In this document: piece after piece, positions 18,696 through 27,293 of the stretch | How the letters are laid out: the number at the start of each line of letters is the position of its first letter | How positions within the stretch are numbered: position 1 is the first letter of the stretch | Assembly: GCF_018381315.1 (NCBI RefSeq) | Contig: NZ_JAGZSD010000009.1 | Location: 55,214 to 119,213, forward strand | Direction of reading: 5' to 3' | From: Anaerostipes sp. | GTDB lineage: Bacteria > Bacillota > Clostridia > Lachnospirales > Lachnospiraceae | Length of the DNA: 64,000 nt | Made by a program: the position numbers and the translations under genes | Notes under the pieces: generated by a model | What the model was told of the DNA's origin: nothing | The model's database searches: none | The model's input: only the letters and a program-made list of their open reading frames with translations

Positions 18696-19532
18696 TTAAT
18701 CTTCGTCTTCCGATCCGATCCACGTGTTCTTGATATTCTGGTAGGTACCCTCCGTGTTCAGCACCTGCAGGGTTACATTAAACTTCCCTACAGAATCATC
18801 ATTTTTCCTGAACATAATACCGTAGTTGCTCTCTGCCGAATTCAGCCTTTCATCCAGAGCCGATATCTTATCTCCCTTATAGTTGTCCATAAAATAATCG
18901 ACACCGGTAGTATCATAAACAGTAGCATCAATCTTGCCTTTTTCAAGTTCTTTAAATACCTTGTCCATAGAGGAATAAGCCTTAATCTTATTCTCTTCTG
19001 AAAGGTTCTGCTGTGCATACTCAGCGTTGGATGTCCCCTCTTCCACGCCGATTGTTTTTCCGACCAGTTCTTTCCTGTCTGTGATATTTTTATCTGCATT
19101 GACCATGATCTTCAGCGTATTCTCAAAGTAAACATCAGAAAACTGAAACTCTTTCTGACGGCTGTCCGTAATGCAGATGCCGGATATAGCCAAATCAATC
19201 TTCTTTTCCCGGAGCAGTTTTGTAAGTTCCCTCATAGGAGCCACGCGGAGTTCATATTTAAAACCAAGATATTCACTCAGGCCTTTCATAAGGTCAATAT
19301 CAAAGCCTTTCATTTCTTTGGTTTTCTCATCTCTGAAGGAAAATGGTGCCATGCCGTCTGATACACCTATCACCAGCTCTTTCCCCTTCATAGAATCTTT
19401 CACTTCTGATGCTGTTATATTTTCTTTTTTTACATCTTTATTTTCTGCCTTCTCTTTGTTCCACGGAAAGCTGCAGCCCCCTAAACAAAAAATAAGACAT
19501 ATCATCATACAAATTGTCAGTAATTTTTTCAT
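18696..19532 (-). CDS. Solute-binding lipoprotein, amino-acid ABC type (orphan)
   Basis: 278 residues from the ATG at 19532 (GGGGA 9 bases upstream; an in-frame ATG at 19547 contains that site). Lipoprotein signal: hydrophobic helix then LGGC lipobox at about residue 19. The rest is a family 3 solute-binding fold (GVSDGMAPFSFRDE, KGFDIDLMKGLSEYLG, ELVGKTIGVEEGTS). Such proteins bind polar amino acids. No ABC permease or ATPase gene is adjacent; instead an AEC carrier follows. It may serve a transporter elsewhere or act as a sensor. Confidence 0.88.
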   Translation of the reverse strand: MKKLLTICMMICLIFCLGGCSFPWNKEKAENKDVKKENITASEVKDSMKGKELVIGVSDGMAPFSFRDEKTKEMKGFDIDLMKGLSEYLGFKYELRVAPMRELTKLLREKKIDLAISGICITDSRQKEFQFSDVYFENTLKIMVNADKNITDRKELVGKTIGVEEGTSNAEYAQQNLSEENKIKAYSSMDKVFKELEKGKIDATVYDTTGVDYFMDNYKGDKISALDERLNSAESNYGIMFRKNDDSVGKFNVTLQVLNTEGTYQNIKNTWIGSEDED

Positions 19533-19618
19533 GATATGATTCCCCATTTCTATATATTCTTTTTATCATAATATCATTGGTAAATATGGGTGTCAAACGG
19601 TCTGGCAATTTTTTCATC

Positions 19619-19648
19619 GTATAAATCCATTTTGATTGGTGAATGATT
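19619..19648 (+). promoter_or_regulatory. Possible sporulation-sigma promoter of sigG (weak)
   Basis: GTATA, 14 bases, then GGTGAATGAT, which partly resembles sigma-F type promoters (GYATA and GGNNANANTR). Two consensus positions and the spacing do not fit, so this is only a pointer. Confidence 0.25.
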
Positions 19649-19693
19649 TTAATATATCGTTCGCAAGAACAATTTACAAATGGAGGAATTATC

Positions 19694-20470
19694 ATGGCAC
19701 TTAATAAAGTTGAAATCTGCGGAGTCAATACTGCTTCCCTTCCTTTACTCACCAATGAAGAAAAAGAGGAACTGTTCATAAGAATTGAACAGGGGGACCA
19801 GGAAGCCAGGGAACAATACATCAAGGGCAATTTAAGGTTAGTTTTAAGTGTCATTCAACGTTTTTCCGGCAGCAGTGAAAATGCTGATGATCTGTTTCAG
19901 GTTGGATGCATCGGACTGATGAAGGCAATCGATAACTTTGACCGCACACTAAACGTTAAGTTTTCTACTTACGCGGTTCCGATGATCATCGGTGAAGTCA
20001 GACGTTATCTCAGAGACAACAATTCTATGAGAGTCAGCCGCTCTCTCCGGGATATTGCTTATAAGGCCATAACGGCAAAGGAAGCCCTGACAAAAAAATT
20101 CAACAAGGAGCCGACCATCGAAGCCATTGCAGAAGAAATCGAAATGAAAAAAGAAGATGTCTTATTTGCCCTGGATGCGATCGCTACTCCGCTTTCTCTC
20201 TATGAACCGGTGTACCAGGATGGGGGAGATACCCTGTTTCTAATGGATCAGGTAAAAGATAAGAAAAACAAAGAAGAACTGTGGGTGGAATCCATCGCAC
20301 TCAAAGATGCCATGGAACATCTGCCGGAACGGGAATATAATATCATCAAGCTTCGGTTCTTTGACGGCAAAACACAGACTGAGGTAGCTGACGAAATCAG
20401 TATCTCCCAGGCACAGGTCAGCCGGCTGGAAAAAAACGCGCTGAAACATATGAAGCACTATCTGGATTAA
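19694..20470 (+). CDS. sigG: RNA polymerase sporulation sigma factor G
   Basis: 258 residues from the ATG at 19694, which has GGAGG 7 bases upstream; the frame is open 51 bases further but without a site. It matches sigma-G, which directs late forespore genes (spoVA, SASPs, germination genes). Region 2 is seen as NLRLVLSVIQRF and DDLFQVGCIGLMKAIDNFD; region 3 as MRVSRSLRDIAYKA; region 4 with the helix-turn-helix TQTEVADEISISQAQVSRLEK. It is alone here, not next to spoIIGA-sigE as in Bacillus. Likely targets in this window are spoVA and the SASP gene. Confidence 0.95.
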   Translation: MALNKVEICGVNTASLPLLTNEEKEELFIRIEQGDQEAREQYIKGNLRLVLSVIQRFSGSSENADDLFQVGCIGLMKAIDNFDRTLNVKFSTYAVPMIIGEVRRYLRDNNSMRVSRSLRDIAYKAITAKEALTKKFNKEPTIEAIAEEIEMKKEDVLFALDAIATPLSLYEPVYQDGGDTLFLMDQVKDKKNKEELWVESIALKDAMEHLPEREYNIIKLRFFDGKTQTEVADEISISQAQVSRLEKNALKHMKHYLD

Positions 20471-20478
20471 AACACATG

Positions 20479-20512
20479 GGACATTTCTTTTAACAGGGAA
20501 ATGTCCTTTTTT
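20479..20512 (+). terminator. Terminator of sigG
   Basis: GGACATTTC / GAAATGTCC stem (20479-20506) followed by T6. The T-tract is also the first base run of the dispersed hairpin element. Confidence 0.9.
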
Positions 20513-20681
20513 ATTTCATCGGAAAGTGCGTCCTATGAAATAAAAAGCACTCCGTGCAGGATGCGCACAAATGTGCAAGGAATCTATTTGCCTTTGGCAA
20601 ATCACATTTGGCGCGCAAAGTGAACAAGCCCCTCAAAGAGTGAGGGGTGGGGGAGCTGAGGTGGGCGTGCCCACTTTGTTC
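20507..20681 (+). repeat. Dispersed hairpin-chain element, copy A
   Basis: A non-coding unit of 175 bases, about 90 percent identical by eye to copy B (34785-34960). Six successive hairpins: 20509-20545, 20547-20557, 20563-20576, 20586-20602, 20629-20647 (CCCCTCA/TGAGGGG) and 20659-20676 (AGGTGGGC/GCCCACTT). Its start is the T-tract of the sigG terminator and its end is TTTGTTC, 5 bases before the convergent araC-type stop. No ORF, no target-site duplication and no terminal inverted repeats across the whole unit were seen. Confidence 0.85.
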
Positions 20682-20686
20682 TTCTT

Positions 20687-21550
20687 TCACAGCACAGGAA
20701 TCCAGAATTGAATATCGCTTCGGCCATTCTCAGCTGTTTCCTCTCCATATTTTACAAAATCATATAGATTCCTTTCATTAAACCTGCATGCAGAGTTTGG
20801 AAACCACTCTTCATAAATATATTCTGCCGCGGGCTGCAGGCTGTCTTCATTTTTCCCTCGAAAAGAAAATACTGCATATTTGCCGGGCGGCAGAGTAAAC
20901 GCTTTCATATGTGCCGGAATCCGTTCCAATGAAGTTACCTGAGCTGCCACAATATAATGGAATACTGGCCCGCTGCTTTCATATTCAGCATAATCATTCA
21001 CGCCGATCAGAAAATCCATTTCTGACCTATTGACGATCTCATATTTATGTTTATGCATCAGTTTCCAGCAGCGCCCGATACTTCCGAATCCCCGCTTTGT
21101 ACTTCCATCATATCCAATTAGAAGCATACCGTCTTCCTCAGCCATCTTTATATTCAGTATCATGTCACCCGGTATCTTTTTATGTTTTTCAATATTATAT
21201 TTAAGCTGAACCGGCATAAAATTTCTTTGCTTCCGATAACTGCTGGGTGTACACTTATACATCGACTTAAAACTCCTTGAAAATGAACGCTGAGTATCAT
21301 ATCCCGCGTATAACCCAATCTCCATTAAAGTTTTTTCGGTAAATACAAGCATCCTGGATGCCTCCGTCAGCCTGCGGCGCTGAAGATACTGATGAATAGA
21401 AATACCCACAACAAACGTAAACATTCTGTGCAGATGATACTTAGAATACCCCATTTGTTCTGCAATCATATCCAGATTTAATTCCTCATCATTTAAATGT
21501 TCCTCTATATAATCCAGCATCCGCCCAATCACCTGTAAATTGTTTTCCAT
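20687..21550 (-). CDS. AraC family transcriptional regulator with GyrI-like effector domain
   Basis: 287 residues from the ATG at 21550 (AGGAGG 8 bases upstream). The N-terminal DNA-binding region has two helix-turn-helix motifs (NLDMIAEQMGYSKYHLHRMF and LMEIGLYAGYDTQRSFSR, about residues 20-110). The C-terminal half (about 135-287) resembles the GyrI/BmrR-type small-molecule-binding domain, with YIVAAQV and LPPGKYAVFSF. This is the layout of Rob/SoxS-like ligand-sensing regulators. The target is not evident; the neighbour upstream is an unknown membrane protein. Confidence 0.85.
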   Translation of the reverse strand: MENNLQVIGRMLDYIEEHLNDEELNLDMIAEQMGYSKYHLHRMFTFVVGISIHQYLQRRRLTEASRMLVFTEKTLMEIGLYAGYDTQRSFSRSFKSMYKCTPSSYRKQRNFMPVQLKYNIEKHKKIPGDMILNIKMAEEDGMLLIGYDGSTKRGFGSIGRCWKLMHKHKYEIVNRSEMDFLIGVNDYAEYESSGPVFHYIVAAQVTSLERIPAHMKAFTLPPGKYAVFSFRGKNEDSLQPAAEYIYEEWFPNSACRFNERNLYDFVKYGEETAENGRSDIQFWIPVL

Positions 21551-21636
21551 ACAAATACCTCCTGCCCTAAGAATAACAAAATACAGGACACAATAGTTCA
21601 CATATCTTGCTGACTAGATACGAAATCCTTATGCTT

Positions 21637-22581
21637 TTATTCTGTATATTTATATTTCATTTTATTTTCCTTAAAACGAAAGTCTTTGTTTTCTACGGAA
21701 AATTCATTTTCTAAAAAATAACGCTTATCCTCAAAATCAAAAAAGACATGCACATAATACTTCTTCAAGGGAATCAGCTTTTCTTTATAATGTACTAAAT
21801 TAATTGTATAAGTTCTCGATTCCTCCTTTTGTTTTACTTCTCTCACAGATTTACGCTGGAATACTTGATAAAATCCTGATGTACTATAATTTTCTTCTTT
21901 TTTTTCTGCTATTTTCTTTTCTTCTTCAGCTGAATAAATTTGTACCAAAATATGATCTATATCTTTATCAGATTTTGTATAAATATCTATTTTCCCCTTC
22001 GGACTAAATCGCGTCTCCACAGTCACTTCGGGAGTAGAGCTAATTACACCTGCAGCAAAACTAAGGGAAAGAGCAAATATAATTGTGTATAATATAAGAT
22101 CATCCAGCAATATCTTTATCTTTACTATGCTTAATTTTCGATGAAAAAGAAAATAATAATTAAATAAAGCAAAACATATTATCACCAGAACAAGAAAAAA
22201 ATAAAATACATTTCTTTCAATCACAAACACGGCAATAACACAAAATAGAATTGATAGAATAACTGTAACAATTGAACTTAAAATCACCATGTGATACATT
22301 CGGTCTTCCCATTTTTTTAATGGTACATTAAATAGACGCAGATTGTCCTGTTCCATTAAATATAGAAATATATATGACACCACGATAAAAAATGTGGCAG
22401 TCAATCCGCAATAAAAAACAAAAAGAGGGGTGATTTTTATTAAACTTCCCCCAATATTTGTTGTGAATATTTTTATCTGCTCTTGTGTTACTTTACCAGT
22501 GATTTTAAAACACATCCAAAAAACAGGGACTAATCCTATTAAAAAAACTACTCTCTCTTTTCTATTGACTTTATCATCCAT
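21637..22581 (-). CDS. Unrecognised AT-rich membrane protein
   Basis: 314 residues from the ATG at 22581 (AGAGGAG 9 bases upstream). I do not recognise the family. About six hydrophobic segments fill residues 10-185 (for example PLFVFYCGLTATFFIVVSY and VFYFFLVLVIICFALFNYYF), followed by a soluble C-terminal part of about 125 residues rich in Lys, Glu and Tyr with beta-like alternation. The gene is clearly more AT-rich than its neighbours, which hints at recent acquisition. It is codirectional with the AraC-type regulator 86 bases downstream. Confidence 0.6.
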   Translation of the reverse strand: MDDKVNRKERVVFLIGLVPVFWMCFKITGKVTQEQIKIFTTNIGGSLIKITPLFVFYCGLTATFFIVVSYIFLYLMEQDNLRLFNVPLKKWEDRMYHMVILSSIVTVILSILFCVIAVFVIERNVFYFFLVLVIICFALFNYYFLFHRKLSIVKIKILLDDLILYTIIFALSLSFAAGVISSTPEVTVETRFSPKGKIDIYTKSDKDIDHILVQIYSAEEEKKIAEKKEENYSTSGFYQVFQRKSVREVKQKEESRTYTINLVHYKEKLIPLKKYYVHVFFDFEDKRYFLENEFSVENKDFRFKENKMKYKYTE

Positions 22582-22688
22582 ACGATCTGCTCCTCTTATC
22601 ATGTTCATAAATATAGGTAGGGGAGCTATCTAAACAGATGCCCCCCATTTTAATTCTTCATTATTTTTTTACAGCATTTCTGCAAACA

Positions 22689-23636
22689 TCACAGTAAATT
22701 TTTCTTCTTGAGGATCAGTACCGCAATCACGCACACCGCAACAGAAAATGCACTGACTATAAAAAATCCTACAGGACTTCCCGAAAACGGCATTCCAACG
22801 GGATTCAGGTTCATTCCATAAAGTCCGGAAATCATGGTTGGGAGTTCCAGAACGATGGTGATAGCTGCAAGAAACTTCATCACCTGGTTTAGGTTGTTAT
22901 CAATGATCGAACCAAACAGTGACATGGTGCTCCTTAAGATATTATGGTAAATATAGGTCATCTCCATCGCCTGTTTGTTCTCTATAATGACATCCTCCAA
23001 AAGTTCCTGATCTTCCTCGTAATGTTTAAGCCCGATATGTTTTCTGAGCTTTTCCAGCACTACTTCATTGGACTTCAGTGAGGTCGTAAAATACACAAGG
23101 CACTTTTCCAGGTCGTAAAGCTGTATCAAATCCTTGTTCCTGGAAGTCTCATGCAGGATCTCCTCCACTTCATTGGCCCGTCTGTCGATCATCCGCAGAT
23201 GCATCAGAAACAGAGCCGCATTGTTGTAAAGAATCTGATAGACAAATCTTGTTTTCATATATGTATAAAAATTCGGAACCAGTCCGTCTGTGAACTGCTT
23301 TAAAATATTGGTTTCTTCCAGACAGACGGTAAAGACCACCTTCTCTGTGATAAAGATGCCGAGAGGAATCGTCTCGTACATCCGTTTCCCTTCTTCCTTC
23401 CGGACCACCGGGATATTGACCAATATCATCGTATAACTGTCTTCATGTTCAAGACGAGACCGCTCTTCCTCATCCAACGGCGCCCTCAGATCATCTAAAT
23501 CAATCTGATACTTTTCCGCCACCATCTGCAGTTCCGCCCCGCTTGGATCCGTCATCATGACCCAGGATTCCCGCTCAATGCCAGTAATCTCCCTTAATTC
23601 TTTTGATCCCTCATAGGTTTTAAATATCCTGACCAT
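22689..23636 (-). CDS. corA: CorA-like divalent cation transporter
   Basis: 315 residues. Large N-terminal cytosolic domain (about 1-250) with a long helix, then two membrane helices at the C-terminus (about 255-275 and 288-308). The signature YGMNLNP lies at the end of the first helix. It imports Mg2+ or related ions as a pentamer. The acidic loop between helices is not typical (NPVGMPFSGSPVG), as in the CorA-II / YfjQ subgroup, so the exact ion is uncertain. Monocistronic, with AGGGGA upstream. Confidence 0.88.
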   Translation of the reverse strand: MVRIFKTYEGSKELREITGIERESWVMMTDPSGAELQMVAEKYQIDLDDLRAPLDEEERSRLEHEDSYTMILVNIPVVRKEEGKRMYETIPLGIFITEKVVFTVCLEETNILKQFTDGLVPNFYTYMKTRFVYQILYNNAALFLMHLRMIDRRANEVEEILHETSRNKDLIQLYDLEKCLVYFTTSLKSNEVVLEKLRKHIGLKHYEEDQELLEDVIIENKQAMEMTYIYHNILRSTMSLFGSIIDNNLNQVMKFLAAITIVLELPTMISGLYGMNLNPVGMPFSGSPVGFFIVSAFSVAVCVIAVLILKKKNLL

Positions 23637-23695
23637 GATTCCCCTCCTTTTGACAATATCACTATTATATCAACTGGAAAAGGAAACAGCAACCA

Positions 23696-24667
23696 TTATT
23701 CAAATGGATACTTCATTCCCCACTGGGTTCTTACACTGCTTAAAATCTTCATAACATCTCTTGAAATTTCCAGGCTGTCATCCGAAAAACTGCCTGCCAC
23801 TGTCCCTTCCATGGCTTCCACTTCATACACCAGCGCATCTTCTGTGTTTCCTGCTTCAATAGTCTCTGTGACACCGGTCTCTGTGTTGGTGATGGTAGCT
23901 TTTGATGCCCGCGGATATTCATACACTTCTATATATCCCTTATCCCCGGTAACAACACCCCTCTTAGGCTGTTTTGCCCGGATGGTCAGACAAATCACTG
24001 CCATCTGATCGGATTCATTTTTCAAAATAATCCCGGACTGTTCATCTACGCCGGTTTCCTGATACTGTACAGTGGTCAGGACAGTATTCGGCGCTTCATC
24101 CATAAATGTCCTTGCAAAAGTCGTTGCGTAACATCCAATGTCCAGGAGCGCTCCTCCTGCAGCTTCCAAAGCAAAGAAACGGTTGGTGGAATCATAACCT
24201 TTATTGCTCCCAAAATTGACCTGAACCATTTTTACCGTTCCGATGGCTCCCTGGCTGATTCTGCTCTTTAGCTCTTTGAACAGCGGCATATGGCTGATAG
24301 TCATTGCCTCCCGGACAGTAAGGCCCTTTTCTCCGGCCAGAGAAAGAATTTCTTCCAGCTGATGGTCATTGACTGTGATAGCCTTTTCACACAGAATATG
24401 TTTGCCGGCCTGGACTGCTGCTTTCATATTTTCGTAATGCTGGCTGTGGGGTGTTGCAATATAAACCACATCAACCTCTTTGTCTCCAAGCATCTCCTCA
24501 TAGGTTCCGTAGACTTTCTCAACACCGTATTTCTCTGCAAATGCTTCTGTTTTTGCTTTTGTCCGGCTGCTGACTGCATAAATCTTTCTTCCCATTTTTT
24601 CAAATGCCTGCGCCATTTCGTTGGCAATCACACCGCATCCAAAAATTCCCCATTTCAAATCACTCAT
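23696..24667 (-). CDS. Gfo/Idh/MocA family NAD(P)-dependent oxidoreductase
   Basis: 323 residues from the ATG at 24667 (AAAGGAG 5 bases upstream). N-terminal Rossmann domain with GIFGCGVIANEM; conserved CEKAITV (the EKP-type catalytic Lys motif, here with Ala instead of Pro); C-terminal alpha/beta domain with GGALLDIGCYATTFAR. It probably acts on a sugar or polyol derivative such as a dihydrodiol or glucose; the substrate is unknown. It stands alone, divergent from the small acidic membrane protein gene. Confidence 0.87.
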   Translation of the reverse strand: MSDLKWGIFGCGVIANEMAQAFEKMGRKIYAVSSRTKAKTEAFAEKYGVEKVYGTYEEMLGDKEVDVVYIATPHSQHYENMKAAVQAGKHILCEKAITVNDHQLEEILSLAGEKGLTVREAMTISHMPLFKELKSRISQGAIGTVKMVQVNFGSNKGYDSTNRFFALEAAGGALLDIGCYATTFARTFMDEAPNTVLTTVQYQETGVDEQSGIILKNESDQMAVICLTIRAKQPKRGVVTGDKGYIEVYEYPRASKATITNTETGVTETIEAGNTEDALVYEVEAMEGTVAGSFSDDSLEISRDVMKILSSVRTQWGMKYPFE

Positions 24668-24809
24668 TTGCTTCTCCTTTCCCAAAAAAGAAAATATGTT
24701 TCTTATTTTGATTTTATCACGAAACTTTATTTTGTCAACCATTGCGTTGCTTTTTCTTTTTTTTCATATTACAATGGGGATACCAGATATGAGAAAGGAG
24801 CACGACAAT

Positions 24810-25157
24810 ATGGGTAAAAAATTGAAAAAGTTTATGAAAGTTGTGACTTTTATCATCTCCATCGGCGGAATTTTATATATCGCCAGAGACCAGATCAAAG
24901 CAATCATTGACAAGCTGAAAGAACTGAAGGACCAGGAAAAGGATGAGGATCTTGATGACTGGGATCCGGATGAGTTTGACGATGACGATATCTTTCCTGA
25001 TTCAGCGGAAGACAGCCGCGATTACTTCTCCATCCATATCACGGACGAGGAAGCAGAAACAAAAGATGAAACATCTGAGGAAGAAACCTCTTCTGAGGAC
25101 GAAAGTTCCGAAGATGATAAGACTTCTGAATCAACAGAAGAAGATGATAAAGAATAA
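24810..25157 (+). CDS. Small membrane protein with highly acidic tail
   Basis: 115 residues from the ATG at 24810 (AAAGGAG 9 bases upstream). Basic N-terminus (MGKKLKKFMK), one hydrophobic helix (about 11-27, VVTFIISIGGILYIARD), then a tail in which more than half of the residues are Asp or Glu with many Ser and Thr. No domain recognised. The tail could bind cations or basic partners. Divergent from the oxidoreductase gene and closed by a strong terminator. Confidence 0.65.
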   Translation: MGKKLKKFMKVVTFIISIGGILYIARDQIKAIIDKLKELKDQEKDEDLDDWDPDEFDDDDIFPDSAEDSRDYFSIHITDEEAETKDETSEEETSSEDESSEDDKTSESTEEDDKE

Positions 25158-25197
25158 AAAAATTCCTATGCTTAGTTTCAAGCATAGGAATTTTTTT
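25156..25197. terminator. Bidirectional terminator
   Basis: AATTCCTATGCTT / AAGCATAGGAATT stem, A-tract before and T7 after. Shared by the acidic protein gene and the convergent GNAT gene. Confidence 0.93.
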
Positions 25198-25202
25198 ATT
25201 CT

Positions 25203-25694
25203 TTACAGATCCATCTGCATGACGTAATCATCCATGATAAATCCATTTCCTATATCAGTTTTTACGGAGTCAATGGTCTTGAATCCTTTTGCTTTGTAGA
25301 TCTCCAGGCTGTTCTGGTTATATTTATTGCATGTCAGATAGACAGCCCGTTTCCCATGTTCCGCTGCAAATGCCAGTGCTCTTTTTAAGAGTATGCTGGA
25401 ACTTCCTTTTCCTCTTTGATCCTTATGCAGATACAGTTTGCTTAAAAACAAGCGGTCCCCATCCGGCTTCACGCCGCAGAATCCAGCCAATTCCCCTTGG
25501 TCATAACCAAGAAAATAGGTATACTGTTCTTCTTTTATGGCTTTTTTCAATGCATGATAACTTTGAAACTTTTCAACCATATAATCTATCTGTTCCTTTG
25601 AGATGATCGATACAAAATATTCATGCCATATCTCTGAGGCCAATTCTGCCAATGCTTGTATTTGCTCGTCTGTTTTGCATACTTTGATTTCCAT
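25203..25694 (-). CDS. GNAT family N-acetyltransferase
   Basis: 163 residues from the ATG at 25694 (GGATGG-type site; an ATG at 25706 adds four residues and is a fair alternative). The acetyl-CoA-binding motif A is seen as LYLHKDQRGKGSSSILLKRAL with the Q-x-x-G-x-G loop. CNKYNQNSLEIYKAKGF is the usual motif B. The acceptor is unknown. It starts 16 bases after the fibronectin-like gene and may be read through from it. Confidence 0.87.
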   Translation of the reverse strand: MEIKVCKTDEQIQALAELASEIWHEYFVSIISKEQIDYMVEKFQSYHALKKAIKEEQYTYFLGYDQGELAGFCGVKPDGDRLFLSKLYLHKDQRGKGSSSILLKRALAFAAEHGKRAVYLTCNKYNQNSLEIYKAKGFKTIDSVKTDIGNGFIMDDYVMQMDL

Positions 25695-25710
25695 GCTGTC
25701 ACCCATCCTG

Positions 25711-27192
25711 TTATTTTATTTTCACTTTCTTTGCCTTGGAATAGCTTCCAAAGTATTTCTTGCCGCTGATTGTTTTATAAGCCCTTACTTTTACATAGTA
25801 AGTTTTCTTTCTTTTAAGCTTCTTGCTTTTATAAGAAACCTTTTTGCCGCTGGTATACTGCTTTACCCTTTTGTACTTTCCTTTTTTGCCTGTCCGGATG
25901 TAAATTCTGTAGCCGCTGGCACCGGAAACTTTCTTATATTTGATCTTTAGCCGCCGGCCGCTCTTTTTCACTGTGACTTTCGGCTTTCCCGGTCTTGTTC
26001 CGGATTTTAACGGCGCTGAGTATGGACTGAAATACCGGTATTCAAATACATTTCTGTATGCCCTGACTTTATAGTAATATGTTTTGCCGGATTTCAATTT
26101 TGAATTAGTATAAGAGGTTGTCTTATTTGAAACTTGTTTTAAATATTTATATCCTGAATTTTTTTTCGTGGAACGATAAATCCTATATCCGGTCACATCT
26201 TTTAGTGCCTTCCATGAAATTTTAAGAGAAGATGAAGTCCTGCTTACATGTTTAACGGTTGTCTTGGAACTAAGATACAGAGGATATTTTACATAAAAAG
26301 CCAATGGGAGTATATCAGCTTTCCCCCCAGCTATACATCCGTCTTCATAATTGATGACTAATTCCGGCAGGAAACGAATGACTGTATTATCGTTATAATA
26401 TTCATAGTCTCCATTCTCTATAACCTTAAAAAAGTTGCTTTTAAGACGATTCGTATCTAAGACAATAGTAAATGTATTGGTTCCTCCCTCTGCATTTTGA
26501 GCAGCAGATCCTTTATATTCATATGTTCCATTTGAAAATTTAAAGTATCCCTTTGGATCCAATTTAAATGACTGTACAGGAACAGATTCATTTCCCTGAT
26601 TTTTATAACTTACCTTTATCTCATTTTTACTTTTTGAGAGATCCAAAGTACCCAGGATTTTGGTTCCATAACTTAAAGATCCGCTCCATTGGCTGGCTCC
26701 GGTATTATGTTCATCATATTCACCCGGAGTATCGTACGCAAAGGGAATTTTCTTTATAATATTTCCTGTTGAATTATCCTTTATATAGATGGCTGTCCAA
26801 TTCAGCTTAGGGTCGACTCTGTTTTTAGAAAAATTGACAGATAACTGAATTTTGCCGCCTGCATTCAAAACAGAAGCAGAAGGCGATACTTTAATATCAG
26901 TTTTTGCACCATTCTTGTCCTGCATCTCAGCTGAAATGCTGCTGTAGTTTATCTGCCCCTTATTTTCTATGGTAAATATCTTGTCCTGTCCTACTGCTAT
27001 GGTATTATCTAAATTTCGTTCGGCTGAAAGCTGATACCAGGTCACAACGTTATTACTCTTAATGACTTTTCCTGTATAATTGGTTATTACAATATTTTGA
27101 TCTTCATTTGTATCTTCCGCCTTCACCATGTTGATCTGGGTTATCACCAAACAGGCTGTCAGCAGTGCTGCCAGTATTCTTTTTATCTTCAT
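25711..27192 (-). CDS. Secreted protein with two C-terminal fibronectin type III domains
   Basis: 493 residues from the ATG at 27192 (AGGAGGAG upstream). Sec signal peptide ending near KAED (about residue 25). The middle part (about 30-300) resembles beta-rich surface modules. Two FN3 domains follow (about 310-400 and 402-490): SLKISWKALKDVTGYRIYRS with SYTNSKLKSGKTYYYKVRA, and the matching LKIKYKKVSGASGYRIYIR with KTYYVKVRA. The second is extremely rich in Lys, Arg and Tyr. No LPXTG, SLH or choline-binding anchor is present, so it is either released or held by charge. Confidence 0.8.
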   Translation of the reverse strand: MKIKRILAALLTACLVITQINMVKAEDTNEDQNIVITNYTGKVIKSNNVVTWYQLSAERNLDNTIAVGQDKIFTIENKGQINYSSISAEMQDKNGAKTDIKVSPSASVLNAGGKIQLSVNFSKNRVDPKLNWTAIYIKDNSTGNIIKKIPFAYDTPGEYDEHNTGASQWSGSLSYGTKILGTLDLSKSKNEIKVSYKNQGNESVPVQSFKLDPKGYFKFSNGTYEYKGSAAQNAEGGTNTFTIVLDTNRLKSNFFKVIENGDYEYYNDNTVIRFLPELVINYEDGCIAGGKADILPLAFYVKYPLYLSSKTTVKHVSRTSSSLKISWKALKDVTGYRIYRSTKKNSGYKYLKQVSNKTTSYTNSKLKSGKTYYYKVRAYRNVFEYRYFSPYSAPLKSGTRPGKPKVTVKKSGRRLKIKYKKVSGASGYRIYIRTGKKGKYKRVKQYTSGKKVSYKSKKLKRKKTYYVKVRAYKTISGKKYFGSYSKAKKVKIK

Positions 27193-27231
27193 CTTTTCTC
27201 CTCCTTTCCTCATATCATATCATTTTTCAGC

Positions 27232-27259
27232 AAAAAAAACCATGGTCTCCCATGGTTTT
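27232..27259 (-). terminator. Terminator of hslO
   Basis: AAAACCATGG-GAGA-CCATGGTTTT stem with T8 on the minus strand, 35 bases after the hslO stop. Confidence 0.9.
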
Positions 27260-27293
27260 CCTCACAGCCAAAGCAGACTTGCCTGCTCTGTTT

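Noticed and set aside
20507..20681. Group II intron, IS or CRISPR origin of the hairpin element
   Set aside because: Far too short for an intron, no domain V signature, no transposase or direct repeats, and no regular spacers.
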